Positions 16,159 to 23,432 of a DNA stretch of 26,005 nucleotides are shown here, piece by piece. Both the position numbers and the translations under genes were made by a program. The stretch comes from JAUVUV01 sp964548275. Lineage in GTDB: Bacteria; Gemmatimonadota; Glassbacteria; GWA2-58-10. The notes under the pieces are model-generated. The model saw only the letters and a list, made by a program, of their open reading frames with translations, was not told the origin of the DNA and searched no databases. The first letter of the stretch is position 1. The number at the start of each line of letters is the position of its first letter. The DNA lies in NCBI GenBank assembly GCA_964548275.1, contig CAZJQI010000060.1, positions 1 through 26,005 on the forward strand, in the 5' to 3' direction.

Positions 16159-16558
16159 TAAGGAGACATATCTATTTGAGCCTGTTTCTAATTTTTTACG
16201 AGAGAATGGTTTTATACTGCAAAAGCAAGAACTAAATTTTTACCATTATAAAATTGATATTTATGGTTTTTCTTTGGATAAAAACTTATCAATAGCAATT
16301 GAATTGAAGCTTAATAACTGGCGAAAAGCTATAAAACAAGCTCTAATTTATCAATTGTGTTCAGATTTGGTTTTCATTGCAATGCCATATTTTAGCACTA
16401 AAAATATCAATATAGAACAACTTTTAAATTATGGTATAGGATTGATAACTGTTAATGAAAATGGATATTGCGAGGAATTAATTAAATCTTCAATTTCAAA
16501 GGTAGTACATAAACATTATAAAGAAGAATATTTGAATATTCTTAAAATGGAGTTGTAA
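16148..16558 (+). CDS. PD-(D/E)XK nuclease-fold protein
   Basis: A 136-aa protein with a clear PD-(D/E)XK core: E11 in the first helix, D37 in KIDIYGF, then E52 and K54 in IAIELK, and Q64 in the following helix WRKAIKQA. This is the spacing of restriction-endonuclease-like domains that use Mg2+ to cut DNA or RNA. It lacks a separate DNA-binding domain, so its target must be set by a partner or the last ~50 residues. I chose ATG 16148, overlapping the previous gene by 11 bp, with a purine-rich GGGAAAAG upstream. An in-frame ATG at 16115 lies deeper in the neighbour. The stop overlaps the next start (TAATG). Activity is predicted from the motif, not shown. Confidence 0.75.
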   Translation: MDFDKETYLFEPVSNFLRENGFILQKQELNFYHYKIDIYGFSLDKNLSIAIELKLNNWRKAIKQALIYQLCSDLVFIAMPYFSTKNINIEQLLNYGIGLITVNENGYCEELIKSSISKVVHKHYKEEYLNILKMEL

Positions 16559-17910
16559 TGCCAGAAGTAGAGCCGAAAGTAATACTTAGAATGGGCTCGC
16601 ATGCTGAGAAAGATTATTTTGAGAAAACAGCTAGGTTTTTCGATGGTGTTATCATTGGTGCTAATTTACTAGAAGTTACACCTTCTGCTACTGCTAGCTT
16701 TTTAACAAAGTTAAAAAAATTACCATATTACATTGACCCTATGACATATGCATTTGGATCCTATATAGATAGAAATGGGCAAAGGAGAGAAGATCTCGAC
16801 TGGATAAAATCAGAACAGAAGAAAAAAGATGGTACATTGGTAAAAGATTACAAAAGTTCTTATAGATTATTAGCTTCAAAGCTTGGATCACAAATTGGTT
16901 GTTGTATAGAAAGAGATAGTGCAATTACCCAGGAGGATTTTAATTCAAAAGAAAGTTTAAAAGATCTTTGCAAGAATGTCGCACAATATCAAATAGATTC
17001 AATCAAAAATATTTATACACAAGATCGGGAATGGAGCATATTTACCGAAGTTATTGGTCCACCTAAAGTTGTATTCGCCCCGTATTTTTATAAAGAACCT
17101 AGGAAAAAAAGTATATCTTTGGATACGCTTATTGAAATGGCTAATTTAACTGTAAATTTAGATTTGGAAATTCCTGTTCATATGATTGTTTGCGCTGATG
17201 AATCATATCTGCTTGATTCGAGTTTCATAAATGATTTAAAAGAAAATTTGCCGAAGACAGGCATTAAAGGTGTATGGCTTTGGTTTAGTAGATTTGATGA
17301 GAAAGAAGCTAGTGAAACGAGCCTTAATAATTTTAGAATTTTAGTGGAAGAGCTAGGCAATGAAATGGAAGTTTACAATATGCACGGTGGCTATTTCAGC
17401 CTTGCTCTATGCAAATATGGAATGAACGGAATAAGTCACGGAATAGGATATGGTGAAAAAAAAGATGTATTACCAGTAGTTGGTAAATCAATACCAACAG
17501 TAAGATATTATTTACATGATTTACATAAAACTTTTGGTGTACCTGATATTGAAAGGTGTTATGGTTCTCTTGGAATTAATACTCTGGAAGATTTCTATAG
17601 AGAAATATGTAATTGCTCGATTTGTCAAGGGGTAATTAAAAACGATTTAGCAAATTTTTCTGAATATGGTGATATGCATTACGCAAAATCTAATTCAGTA
17701 AGAAAATCTCAGACTCCTGCCGCTGCGAAAAGATGTCGCTTTCATTTTTTACTTTCAAGAATTCGTGAACGTAACTGGCTAAAATCTGTTAATATAAAAG
17801 AAGTTATATCAGATTTGGGAAATTCAATATCTAAGTGGTCTAGTACTCCCCTAAATTTTGACCAGAACTTGTGTACGCATTTAATTAAATGGAAAAAGGT
17901 GTTGCAATGA
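16558..17910 (+). CDS. TGT/DpdA-like TIM-barrel protein
   Basis: The 450-aa product resembles tRNA-guanine transglycosylase and its DNA-modifying relative DpdA, which exchange a guanine for a 7-deazaguanine. Visible signs are IDPMTY (59-64, where the TGT DSGGF base-site Asp lies; D60), barrel strands ending in GVWLWFSRF (238-246) and a late strand GMNGISHGIGYGE (288-300). A zinc-site-like CNCSIC (C351, C353, C356) follows, with H396 downstream, the order of the TGT zinc site. In this rough alignment the TGT nucleophile Asp is Ser293, so a standard transglycosylase reaction is doubtful. It could instead be a glycosylase, a base sensor or a DpdA-like variant. It is the largest gene of the foreign operon. 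No queuosine or preQ0 genes are nearby. The family call rests on motif order only. Confidence 0.55.
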   Translation: MPEVEPKVILRMGSHAEKDYFEKTARFFDGVIIGANLLEVTPSATASFLTKLKKLPYYIDPMTYAFGSYIDRNGQRREDLDWIKSEQKKKDGTLVKDYKSSYRLLASKLGSQIGCCIERDSAITQEDFNSKESLKDLCKNVAQYQIDSIKNIYTQDREWSIFTEVIGPPKVVFAPYFYKEPRKKSISLDTLIEMANLTVNLDLEIPVHMIVCADESYLLDSSFINDLKENLPKTGIKGVWLWFSRFDEKEASETSLNNFRILVEELGNEMEVYNMHGGYFSLALCKYGMNGISHGIGYGEKKDVLPVVGKSIPTVRYYLHDLHKTFGVPDIERCYGSLGINTLEDFYREICNCSICQGVIKNDLANFSEYGDMHYAKSNSVRKSQTPAAAKRCRFHFLLSRIRERNWLKSVNIKEVISDLGNSISKWSSTPLNFDQNLCTHLIKWKKVLQ

Positions 17911-17984
17911 CGGCATTGAAAATTCTTTATATTTTGTTAATTTTCGGTAATACTTTTTTCCTCTCCAATTATTTCTCCGGTTAA
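17907..17984 (+). CDS. Possible 25-aa hydrophobic peptide
   Basis: A tiny ORF whose ATG overlaps the TGA of the TGT/DpdA-like gene (ATGA). Apart from one lysine it is a single hydrophobic stretch (ILYILLIFGNTFF), as in small membrane toxins, but this could also be the chance reading of AT-rich DNA at the edge of the island or the cut-off start of a lost gene. Confidence 0.3.
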   Translation: MTALKILYILLIFGNTFFLSNYFSG

Positions 17985-18072
17985 ATTTACTTCTATATAT
18001 ATTCATTCATGTGTTTTAAGCACGTAATGTTGTACACTTGCTTTTGCTGCATAGTGGTAGTATAAGGCTCTC

Positions 18073-18407
18073 TCACGTGGAAGAGACACTCAGGCTGTCC
18101 GCACCTGAGGCAGGGGCCAGCACGGCAATGATCTTCCGCTGGATCGGAGCAGAAAGGCTCACCTGTCGTTTGCCGTCGATAAAAAGGTTGGCGCATATGC
18201 GCAGGGCGTAAGTATCGGTGTAAATGCCCGGCTCCAGGGTGAACCCCTGTGTTCGATTTAACGGAGCAGAGACAAAGGTCTGCCCCAGCAAACGCTATGG
18301 ATAACAATTTGATTTTCTTAAAGTTTCAACTTGCACGTTAAAAGTCCGCCCATTTGTGTCGTCGGGCCAGCCAAACCGCTACTACCGCATCCACTCATCA
18401 GCTCCAT
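18073..18407 (-). pseudogene. Coding-like gene fragment, probably decayed
   Basis: Minus-strand frame 18291-18073 is open for 72 codons with host-like GC-rich third positions (CTG, ATC, GTG, GCC), containing GFTLEPGIYTDTY and LFIDGKRQVSLSAPI, and reaches a natural stop. It has no proper start: an in-frame TAG lies two codons before its first TTG. In another minus frame 18407-18318 encodes 29 residues with LMSGCGSS, which looks like a lipoprotein cleavage motif without its signal peptide. Together they may be pieces of one broken lipoprotein gene. No family was recognised. The rest of 17985-18561 shows no gene. Confidence 0.35.
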
Positions 18408-18561
18408 CTTTCTATAATAGTAACTTAATCCTTGCCTAGACATTCAACCTCTTGTTGTTCGAGTCCAAAATGTGCTGAAGGCAAATAGATAGATTTATGT
18501 GGCAGGGTTTGAGCCGGGTTATCCAACGTCCTATTATTTAAAGAAAAGGAATCAGAATTGG

Positions 18562-19362
18562 TTACGGTAAAGGTTTATAGATAAACGTTTCAGGCGAGTA
18601 GACCAGAAAGCCGGAATGAAGGAGGTTTTTGCAGATTTCGTAATGCAGATTTTTCCCCTCCAGGTCCACCACGCGACAACCGGCTTCTCTGGCGATTGTG
18701 CAGCCGGCTGCGGTATCCCATAGACTGGTTGGACCAAACCGCGGGTAAATATCCGCTTTTCCATCCGCAATCAGGCACATTTTGAGAGAGCTGCCGCTTT
18801 TAATACAATGGTGGATATTATTTCGAGCCAGGAAATTTTCAGTTTTCGCAGATGGGTGAGATCTACTGATCACTGCTGTGATATGATCTTTTTTCTTAGG
18901 ACCGGTAAGTAAAAATGGTTTTTTAGAATGCATTACTTTCCACGCTCCGGTTCCCTGGGCTGCATAATACAAAATGTCCAGAGCCGGTGCATAGATAACT
19001 CCCATGAGCGGTTCACTTTTGTGGACGAGGGCAATATTTACAGTATATTCGCCGTTGCCTTTAAGAAAATCCTTTGTCCCATCCAGAGGGTCGACTAGCC
19101 AGTAATGTTCGAACGATCGAAGTTTATCCTTATACTCATCCGGGTCACTTTCTTCGGAAATTATCGGCAGGCGGGGTCCCAGTTTCGATAAACCAGTAAT
19201 GATGCAGTGATGAGAAGCAAGATCTGCCCTGGTGACAGGCGAGCCATCCGCCTTGGAATTTATCTCTCCGGGTTTCGGTGTATTCGCCAGAATCTTTCCA
19301 CCGGCTTCTACAGCAATTTCTTTTGCGGAGGTTAACAAACTGGTAAATATCTTTTGATCCAT
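18562..19362 (-). CDS. cysQ: 3'(2'),5'-bisphosphate nucleotidase
   Basis: CysQ removes the 3'-phosphate from PAP (and PAPS), recycling the by-product of sulfate reduction or sulfotransferases. The 266-aa protein of the inositol monophosphatase superfamily shows the metal-binding SEES (69-72), WLVDPLDGTKDF (88-99) and LWDTAAG in the C-terminal half. DPLDGTKDF is typical of CysQ/BPNT rather than inositol phosphatases. I chose ATG 19362, with GGAG eight bases upstream. A longer reading to 19440 runs through the 3' end of a decayed APS kinase and is not credible. It sits 13 bp after that remnant, so it was once the next gene in a sulfate-activation operon. Its promoter today is unclear. Confidence 0.93.
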   Translation of the reverse strand: MDQKIFTSLLTSAKEIAVEAGGKILANTPKPGEINSKADGSPVTRADLASHHCIITGLSKLGPRLPIISEESDPDEYKDKLRSFEHYWLVDPLDGTKDFLKGNGEYTVNIALVHKSEPLMGVIYAPALDILYYAAQGTGAWKVMHSKKPFLLTGPKKKDHITAVISRSHPSAKTENFLARNNIHHCIKSGSSLKMCLIADGKADIYPRFGPTSLWDTAAGCTIAREAGCRVVDLEGKNLHYEICKNLLHSGFLVYSPETFIYKPLP

Positions 19363-19375
19363 CCTGTCCGCTCCA

Positions 19376-19540
19376 TCAATCATTTGGCTTGGGCCCAATG
19401 TAACCCTCTTTCTCCAGGAAAAGAATAATCTGTTTAACACATTCTTCAGGTCTCATATCGTAGTGTTAGGCACAATTTAAGCATCGGTCGGCTCTTTATA
19501 AGAATCTGATATCCCGGAAAACCGCTGGATGATATCTCCA
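19376..19540 (-). pseudogene. Decayed 3' end of an APS kinase gene
   Basis: Minus-strand translation gives IIQRFSGISDSYKEPTDA, a stop (TAA at 19479-19477), VPNTT, then after a one-base shift near 19460 MRPEECVKQIILFLEKEGYIG and a natural stop at 19376. This matches the C-terminus of the intact Sat-CysC in this window (LIEQFTGISDPYEVPEDAE, VLDTT, MTPEECAQEIILHLEKEGF) almost residue by residue. One nonsense codon and one frameshift show it is dead. The 5' part is missing, and no similarity was seen upstream of about 19540. It is a second, diverged copy that once preceded cysQ. Confidence 0.85.
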
Positions 19541-19832
19541 ATGTGTGACCACAGCCTTTTTAGCGATTTTAACATATAACTAATTTCTAATTGCCTTGTC
19601 AACATTAACTTATCCCACCTGACAACTCAAATTCCTTAAAAGCAGAATTTGGAATGGGAGGGAAAGATTGATTAAAGTCCAAGCCCCAGATAAGAAATTC
19701 GTTTGAGTGAAGAAGCTGGCAGGGGGCTTAAGTGTCTAAAATTCGGCATGTTCTTGTAGTTAATCTTGCAAAACTTTTCTTCCCGGTTATATTTTTCAGG
19801 GAACTCGATCGATTATCTTCCGGGAATTTGTA
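19541..19832. other. Intergenic region between cysQ remnant and HIT gene
   Basis: AT-rich, with no ORF that looks coding. It should contain the promoter of the HIT-glycosyltransferase operon, but no clear -35/-10 pair was found. Confidence 0.4.
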
Positions 19833-20345
19833 ATGAAGATAGAACATTTTTATATAACACCTGCCAAACTTTCTTACGTCCGTGGGAAAAAACCGGATGT
19901 CGAATGCATTCTGTGCGCTATCAGGGATAATGATAAGCGTTTGCCCCGCCTGGTAGTAACAAGAAACAATCACATGATTGTATCGCTTAATCTTTACCCT
20001 TATAGCCCCGGGCACCTGCTGATATTCCCTCTAAGACACCTGACTGATATTAGAGAGCTTAGCTGCGAAGAAGTGATCGAGATTTTCCGTTTGCAGAAAC
20101 AGGCCATCTCAGCTCTTGAGGCTGTTTATGGATCTCCTGGATTCTACATTGGATTCAATGTAGGCATTTCAAGCGGAGCAAGTATCGAGCACCTCCACTG
20201 CCATTTGATTCCGCATCAGGCAGATCGGTTAGAGCTGCTGAAAATGGTAAGTTCAGAGACTCGTCTGAGATTGGAGGATCCCAGGGAAGCTTTAAAAAAA
20301 ATCCAAGAGGCTTTCGCAGAAGCTGGGGAAAGTAAATCGCGATGA
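19833..20345 (+). CDS. HIT family nucleotide hydrolase/phosphorylase
   Basis: A 170-aa histidine-triad protein of the Ap4A-phosphorylase-like group, which acts on nucleoside phosphates such as Ap4A or AMP derivatives. It has C25-x-x-C28 (ECILCAI, a likely zinc site), NLYPYSPGHLLIFPLRH, and the triad HLHCHLIPH (H120, H122, H124; H122 would be the nucleophile). Start ATG 19833 has only a weak GGGAA upstream. The stop TGA abuts the next reading frame, so the three genes to 22082 look like one operon. The true substrate cannot be told. Confidence 0.9.
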   Translation: MKIEHFYITPAKLSYVRGKKPDVECILCAIRDNDKRLPRLVVTRNNHMIVSLNLYPYSPGHLLIFPLRHLTDIRELSCEEVIEIFRLQKQAISALEAVYGSPGFYIGFNVGISSGASIEHLHCHLIPHQADRLELLKMVSSETRLRLEDPREALKKIQEAFAEAGESKSR

Positions 20346-21578
20346 TTGGTTACTGCCTTAGTTTTACTTCAAACAAGCGACTGGAATATGCTGCAGACTC
20401 TCTTAAAGAACAATTCTCCCCGGGTTAAGCGTGTGCTGATGGTCACCGGGGCATATTTTCCGGAGATCTCCGGCGCGGGCCTTCAGTGCAAATCCCTGAT
20501 CGGTGAGGCGACAGGGGAGGGGCTTGGTTTCGCAGTGGTCACTACCTCCAGGGACAGAAGACTCCCTTTCCGAGACCGGGTGGAGGGAGTAGCGGTTTAC
20601 CGTCTGCCGGTATCGAACCTCGGACTTTTAGTCACATTCGCCGAGTGGCTGCCCAGGCTTGCTTGCATTTTTTTTAAAGAACTGCTCGGCATTGATATAA
20701 TTCACCTTCACGGATTAAGCAGGAAAAGTTATCTCTTCATTGCTTTCGGGTTTTTTTTCAGGAAAACCATACTTCTTAAAATTACCAGTGTGGGCGAGGA
20801 CGACCCGGTGAGCATAGAGCGAGCCGGAGGTCTGCGCAAGGCTTTTTTCAGACTGGTCAACTTTTACCTCTCTCCAAGTTGCGCTCTGATTGAAAGCTGC
20901 CGTGGATCCGGGATGCCGCAGGACAAACTTCTGTATCTTCCCAATGGGGTGGATTGCGAGCGTTTCAGGCCGGTCGGCAAGGCTGAGAAACTGAAGCTGC
21001 GACAACAGCTTGGCCTGCCCCAGGATAGCTTGATAGTGCTTTTTGCAGGCCACTTTTCCCAGGATAAGCGCCCGCACCTGCTTGCACAAGCCTGGAGCGG
21101 CATTGAAACGAAAGGAGTCAGCCTGTTGTTTGCAGGCAGTTCATCCGAGGATTCTTATGAGGTTTCACCCGATGTAGTGGCAGCTGTGAATGAGGTTGCT
21201 GCGCAAGAGAACCTTCCTGGAAAACTTATCAGAGTGGAATGGTCCGGGAGGATGGAAAGCTATTTCCAGGCAAGCGATATTTTCGTCTTGCCCTCGGTGC
21301 GCGAGGGAATGCCCAATGCGCTGCTGGAGGCAATGGCAACCGGGCTTGCCTGTGCGGCCACCCGGCTTGAAGGTATTACGGATAAACTTTTCGAGGGTAG
21401 CTGCGGAAAACTGTTTGAACCCGATGACCTCCAGGAACTCCGCAACGCTCTTCAAGAGCTTGCCGAAAACCATACATTAAGAGAAGAGATTGGAGCGAAA
21501 GCCAGGCAAAAGGTGCGCCAGGAGTACAGCCTGGAAAAAGTGGCGAAAGCCTACCGTGATTTTGTTTTCAGCATCTGA
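20346..21578 (+). CDS. GT4-family glycosyltransferase
   Basis: A 410-aa GT-B glycosyltransferase (group 1/GT4), moving a sugar from a nucleotide donor to a lipid- or glycan-linked acceptor at the inner face of the membrane. The N-terminal acceptor domain begins with VKRVLMVTGAYFPEISGAG; the linker has YLPNGVDCERF; the donor domain has FAGHFSQDKR and the EX7E motif E320-GMPNALL-E328, followed by A-rich MATGLAC. Start is uncertain: TTG 20346 directly follows the HIT stop codon, while ATG 20388 is nearer the fold but lacks an obvious ribosome-binding site. It ends 3 bp before the next gene. It is probably part of surface glycan synthesis. The donor sugar is not predictable. Confidence 0.9.
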   Translation: MVTALVLLQTSDWNMLQTLLKNNSPRVKRVLMVTGAYFPEISGAGLQCKSLIGEATGEGLGFAVVTTSRDRRLPFRDRVEGVAVYRLPVSNLGLLVTFAEWLPRLACIFFKELLGIDIIHLHGLSRKSYLFIAFGFFFRKTILLKITSVGEDDPVSIERAGGLRKAFFRLVNFYLSPSCALIESCRGSGMPQDKLLYLPNGVDCERFRPVGKAEKLKLRQQLGLPQDSLIVLFAGHFSQDKRPHLLAQAWSGIETKGVSLLFAGSSSEDSYEVSPDVVAAVNEVAAQENLPGKLIRVEWSGRMESYFQASDIFVLPSVREGMPNALLEAMATGLACAATRLEGITDKLFEGSCGKLFEPDDLQELRNALQELAENHTLREEIGAKARQKVRQEYSLEKVAKAYRDFVFSI

Positions 21579-21581
21579 ACA

Positions 21582-22082
21582 ATGGAATTTGCCATGGATA
21601 TCATGAACTTAAACGGAAACGGGCTGATACCGTTCAAAACCTTTCGGGTGCGTAAGAGCCGCCGGACGAAAAGGATAAATTATTCCCGCCAGCTATCCTG
21701 GGCCGAATATGCCAGAGTGCGCAAAGGCCTATTTCCGTTATCTCCGAGCGACAAATGGCTGATATTCTTTCGCCACGGCACACTTCATTTTTGCCGAAGC
21801 GGCAACGGTACACTTGTTTACAAATTGCGTTTCCGCCACAAGGAGCAGGGCTTCGAGGCAAGCGAGGCATGGGTCAATGATGACCCGGAGCAGATCGATA
21901 CCTTGCCCGAAAACTACGAATCTCGCCTGCTCGATTACCTGATCGACAGGCTGCTGCTGAATCGGGAGGCGAAATTTCCGCTGCCTGAGGGAACGAGTAA
22001 GGAAGAGGGAGCTATGCTCGAACGGATCTGGATGGGAGATTGCAGGACAGGCACGGGAATCGGCACTATAACTCGAAAGTGA
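21582..22082 (+). CDS. Conserved protein of unknown function
   Basis: A 166-aa soluble protein. Its core reads YSRQLSWAEYARVRKGLFPLSPSDKW (in parts 30-54), then LIFFRHGTLHFCRS, VYKLRFRHKE and AWVNDDPEQ, and ends with DYLIDRLLL. The SWxEYxRxRxGL-DKW and AWVN-DP pattern recalls an uncharacterised bacterial family of ~130-170 residues with no known reaction. There is no signal peptide and no membrane segment. It starts 3 bp after the glycosyltransferase stop codon, so it is likely translationally coupled. Three in-frame ATGs (21582, 21594, 21603) are possible starts. Confidence 0.75.
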   Translation: MEFAMDIMNLNGNGLIPFKTFRVRKSRRTKRINYSRQLSWAEYARVRKGLFPLSPSDKWLIFFRHGTLHFCRSGNGTLVYKLRFRHKEQGFEASEAWVNDDPEQIDTLPENYESRLLDYLIDRLLLNREAKFPLPEGTSKEEGAMLERIWMGDCRTGTGIGTITRK

Positions 22083-22302
22083 ATTGTTTTGCCGCAGTGG
22101 TTTAGAACAGCCCGGACAGTTTCCGGCAAACCTCCTCCAGAAAATCGGTGATTAATATAAAAGTAACACCCTTAAAGACTGCATAGTTAAATAAAAGGGC
22201 CACCTCTACATTTATAAACGTCCAGGATCGAACGGCGTAAGTTTGTTTTGTAACTAATCCGCGGCAAGGCATCCCTTAATTTTTAACTATTTGGAAGAAA
22301 AG

Positions 22303-22428
22303 ATGTTACCTTTAGATTGGAATAATTTGGGTAATGTGCTATTGCCGTTTGTTTTAATAATAGGCTGGGCTATTGTTTTGTTTAATTGCTTTCGTTATGT
22401 GATGAAAAAGATTAGAAAAAGAAAGTAG
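22303..22428 (+). CDS. 41-aa single-pass membrane peptide
   Basis: ATG 22303 follows GGAAG at a good distance. The peptide has a short polar start (MLPLDWNNLGN), a hydrophobic helix of ~20 residues (VLLPFVLIIGWAIVLF) and a strongly basic tail (KKIRKRK), the expected design of a small inner-membrane protein with its tail in the cytoplasm. No family was recognised. Its base composition is AT-rich, like the SUMF-type gene after it. The 220 bp before it hold nothing visible. Confidence 0.45.
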   Translation: MLPLDWNNLGNVLLPFVLIIGWAIVLFNCFRYVMKKIRKRK

Positions 22429-22523
22429 CATTATCAAGGACAACAAGGGTAGAACTACGGTTGCTTTGAACTCCAAAAGTCACAACCAAACTTACATAAG
22501 CACTAGTAAAAAGGTTAAAGGAA

Positions 22524-23312
22524 ATGAGAACATTGCTGATATTATCAAGTTTTTTCGTACTTCTAAATGGTACAATCACTAATTGGTCAGGAAACCAACA
22601 GATCTCTGATATAGATCTCGTCTTCATTCCTTCAGGCAGCTTTGAAATGGGTAGCAACAAAGGATATGGAGATGAAAGGCCGTCCCATAAAGTAACCTTG
22701 GACGACTTTTTAATGAGTGCTACTGAGATTACTCAGGCCCAGTATGAAGAAATAATCGGTCTTAATCCATCATTAGAGATTGAGGATGAAAGCCGGCCGG
22801 TGGATGGGGTAAGCTGGTATGATGCAGTGATATTCTGCAACCGCCTGAGTAAAGCATTTGAACTTCAGCCGTGTTATAATCTTAAGAATTGGCAGTGCGA
22901 CTATACCCAAAATGGTTTTCGTCTTCCCACGGAGGCAGAGTGGGAGTATGCCGCGCAAGGAGTCATGCAGTACGAGTATGGAACGCATGATGGAGGAATC
23001 AGCGCTTTCAGCGCGAATTATAATCGAAATGAGGGTTATTCTACTGCTGTGGGGTCGTATCCGGTGAATATTTCCGGTTTATATGACATGGCAGGAAATG
23101 TATGGGAATGGTGCAATGATTGGTATGGCTATCGTTACTATAACAACAGCCCTGAGAACAATCCAAGAGGCCCGCAATCAGGTAATACTCGTAGCATACG
23201 TGGTGGTAGTTGGTTGAGCAAGTGGTACGAATGCAGGGCGTCTTTTCGACAAAATTATCCTCCGGATTTCAAAAGCAGTGACTTGGGATTCAGGGTGGTC
23301 CGCAGTCCATGA
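22524..23312 (+). CDS. SUMF1/FGE-sulfatase-domain protein, exported
   Basis: A 262-aa protein with an N-terminal hydrophobic signal (LLILSSFFVLL) and one formylglycine-generating-enzyme-type domain: VFIPSGSFEMGS, EITQAQY, PVDGVSWYDA, RLPTEAEWEYAA, GLYDMAGNVWEW, IRGGSW and LGFRVVRS. In true FGE two cysteines after the GGS motif bind copper and oxidise the sulfatase cysteine. Here that stretch (WLSKWYECRASFRQ) has a single Cys, so FGE activity is unlikely. The domain is shared with EgtB, PvdO and many binding proteins. It is probably periplasmic. Codon use is more AT-rich than its neighbours. Purine-rich AAAGGAA directly precedes the ATG. Confidence 0.88.
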   Translation: MRTLLILSSFFVLLNGTITNWSGNQQISDIDLVFIPSGSFEMGSNKGYGDERPSHKVTLDDFLMSATEITQAQYEEIIGLNPSLEIEDESRPVDGVSWYDAVIFCNRLSKAFELQPCYNLKNWQCDYTQNGFRLPTEAEWEYAAQGVMQYEYGTHDGGISAFSANYNRNEGYSTAVGSYPVNISGLYDMAGNVWEWCNDWYGYRYYNNSPENNPRGPQSGNTRSIRGGSWLSKWYECRASFRQNYPPDFKSSDLGFRVVRSP

Positions 23313-23432
23313 AAGCTCTCAAAGATTCGGCCGCATAATACAAGACTTTCAAGGCATGAGCAAAATCACTCCCAACACCGGATCGCTTTTTCTGACCATA
23401 GCGATATTGATCGTATTTTCTTAAAGGTTATT

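Larger units (their letters stand above)
14860..18000. mobile_element. AT-rich foreign gene island
   Basis: From just after the Gfo/Idh stop codon to about 18000 the sequence drops to about 30% GC. Its genes use AGA, ATA, TTA and AAA codons heavily, while both flanks are GC-rich with CTG, GCC and ATC. It holds four tightly packed plus-strand genes and one tiny overlapping ORF. No integrase, transposase, tRNA or obvious flanking direct repeat was found, so the transfer mechanism is unknown. Debris of host-like genes follows on the right. Confidence 0.75.

Noticed and set aside
14853..18005. Direct repeats, tRNA fragment or integrase marking the island ends
   Set aside because: I compared the two edges by eye and found no convincing repeat or integrase; only composition marks the borders.
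19363..19440. N-terminal extension of CysQ
   Set aside because: The same DNA in another frame encodes the decayed APS-kinase C-terminus; the CysQ fold and ribosome-binding site fit the start at 19362.
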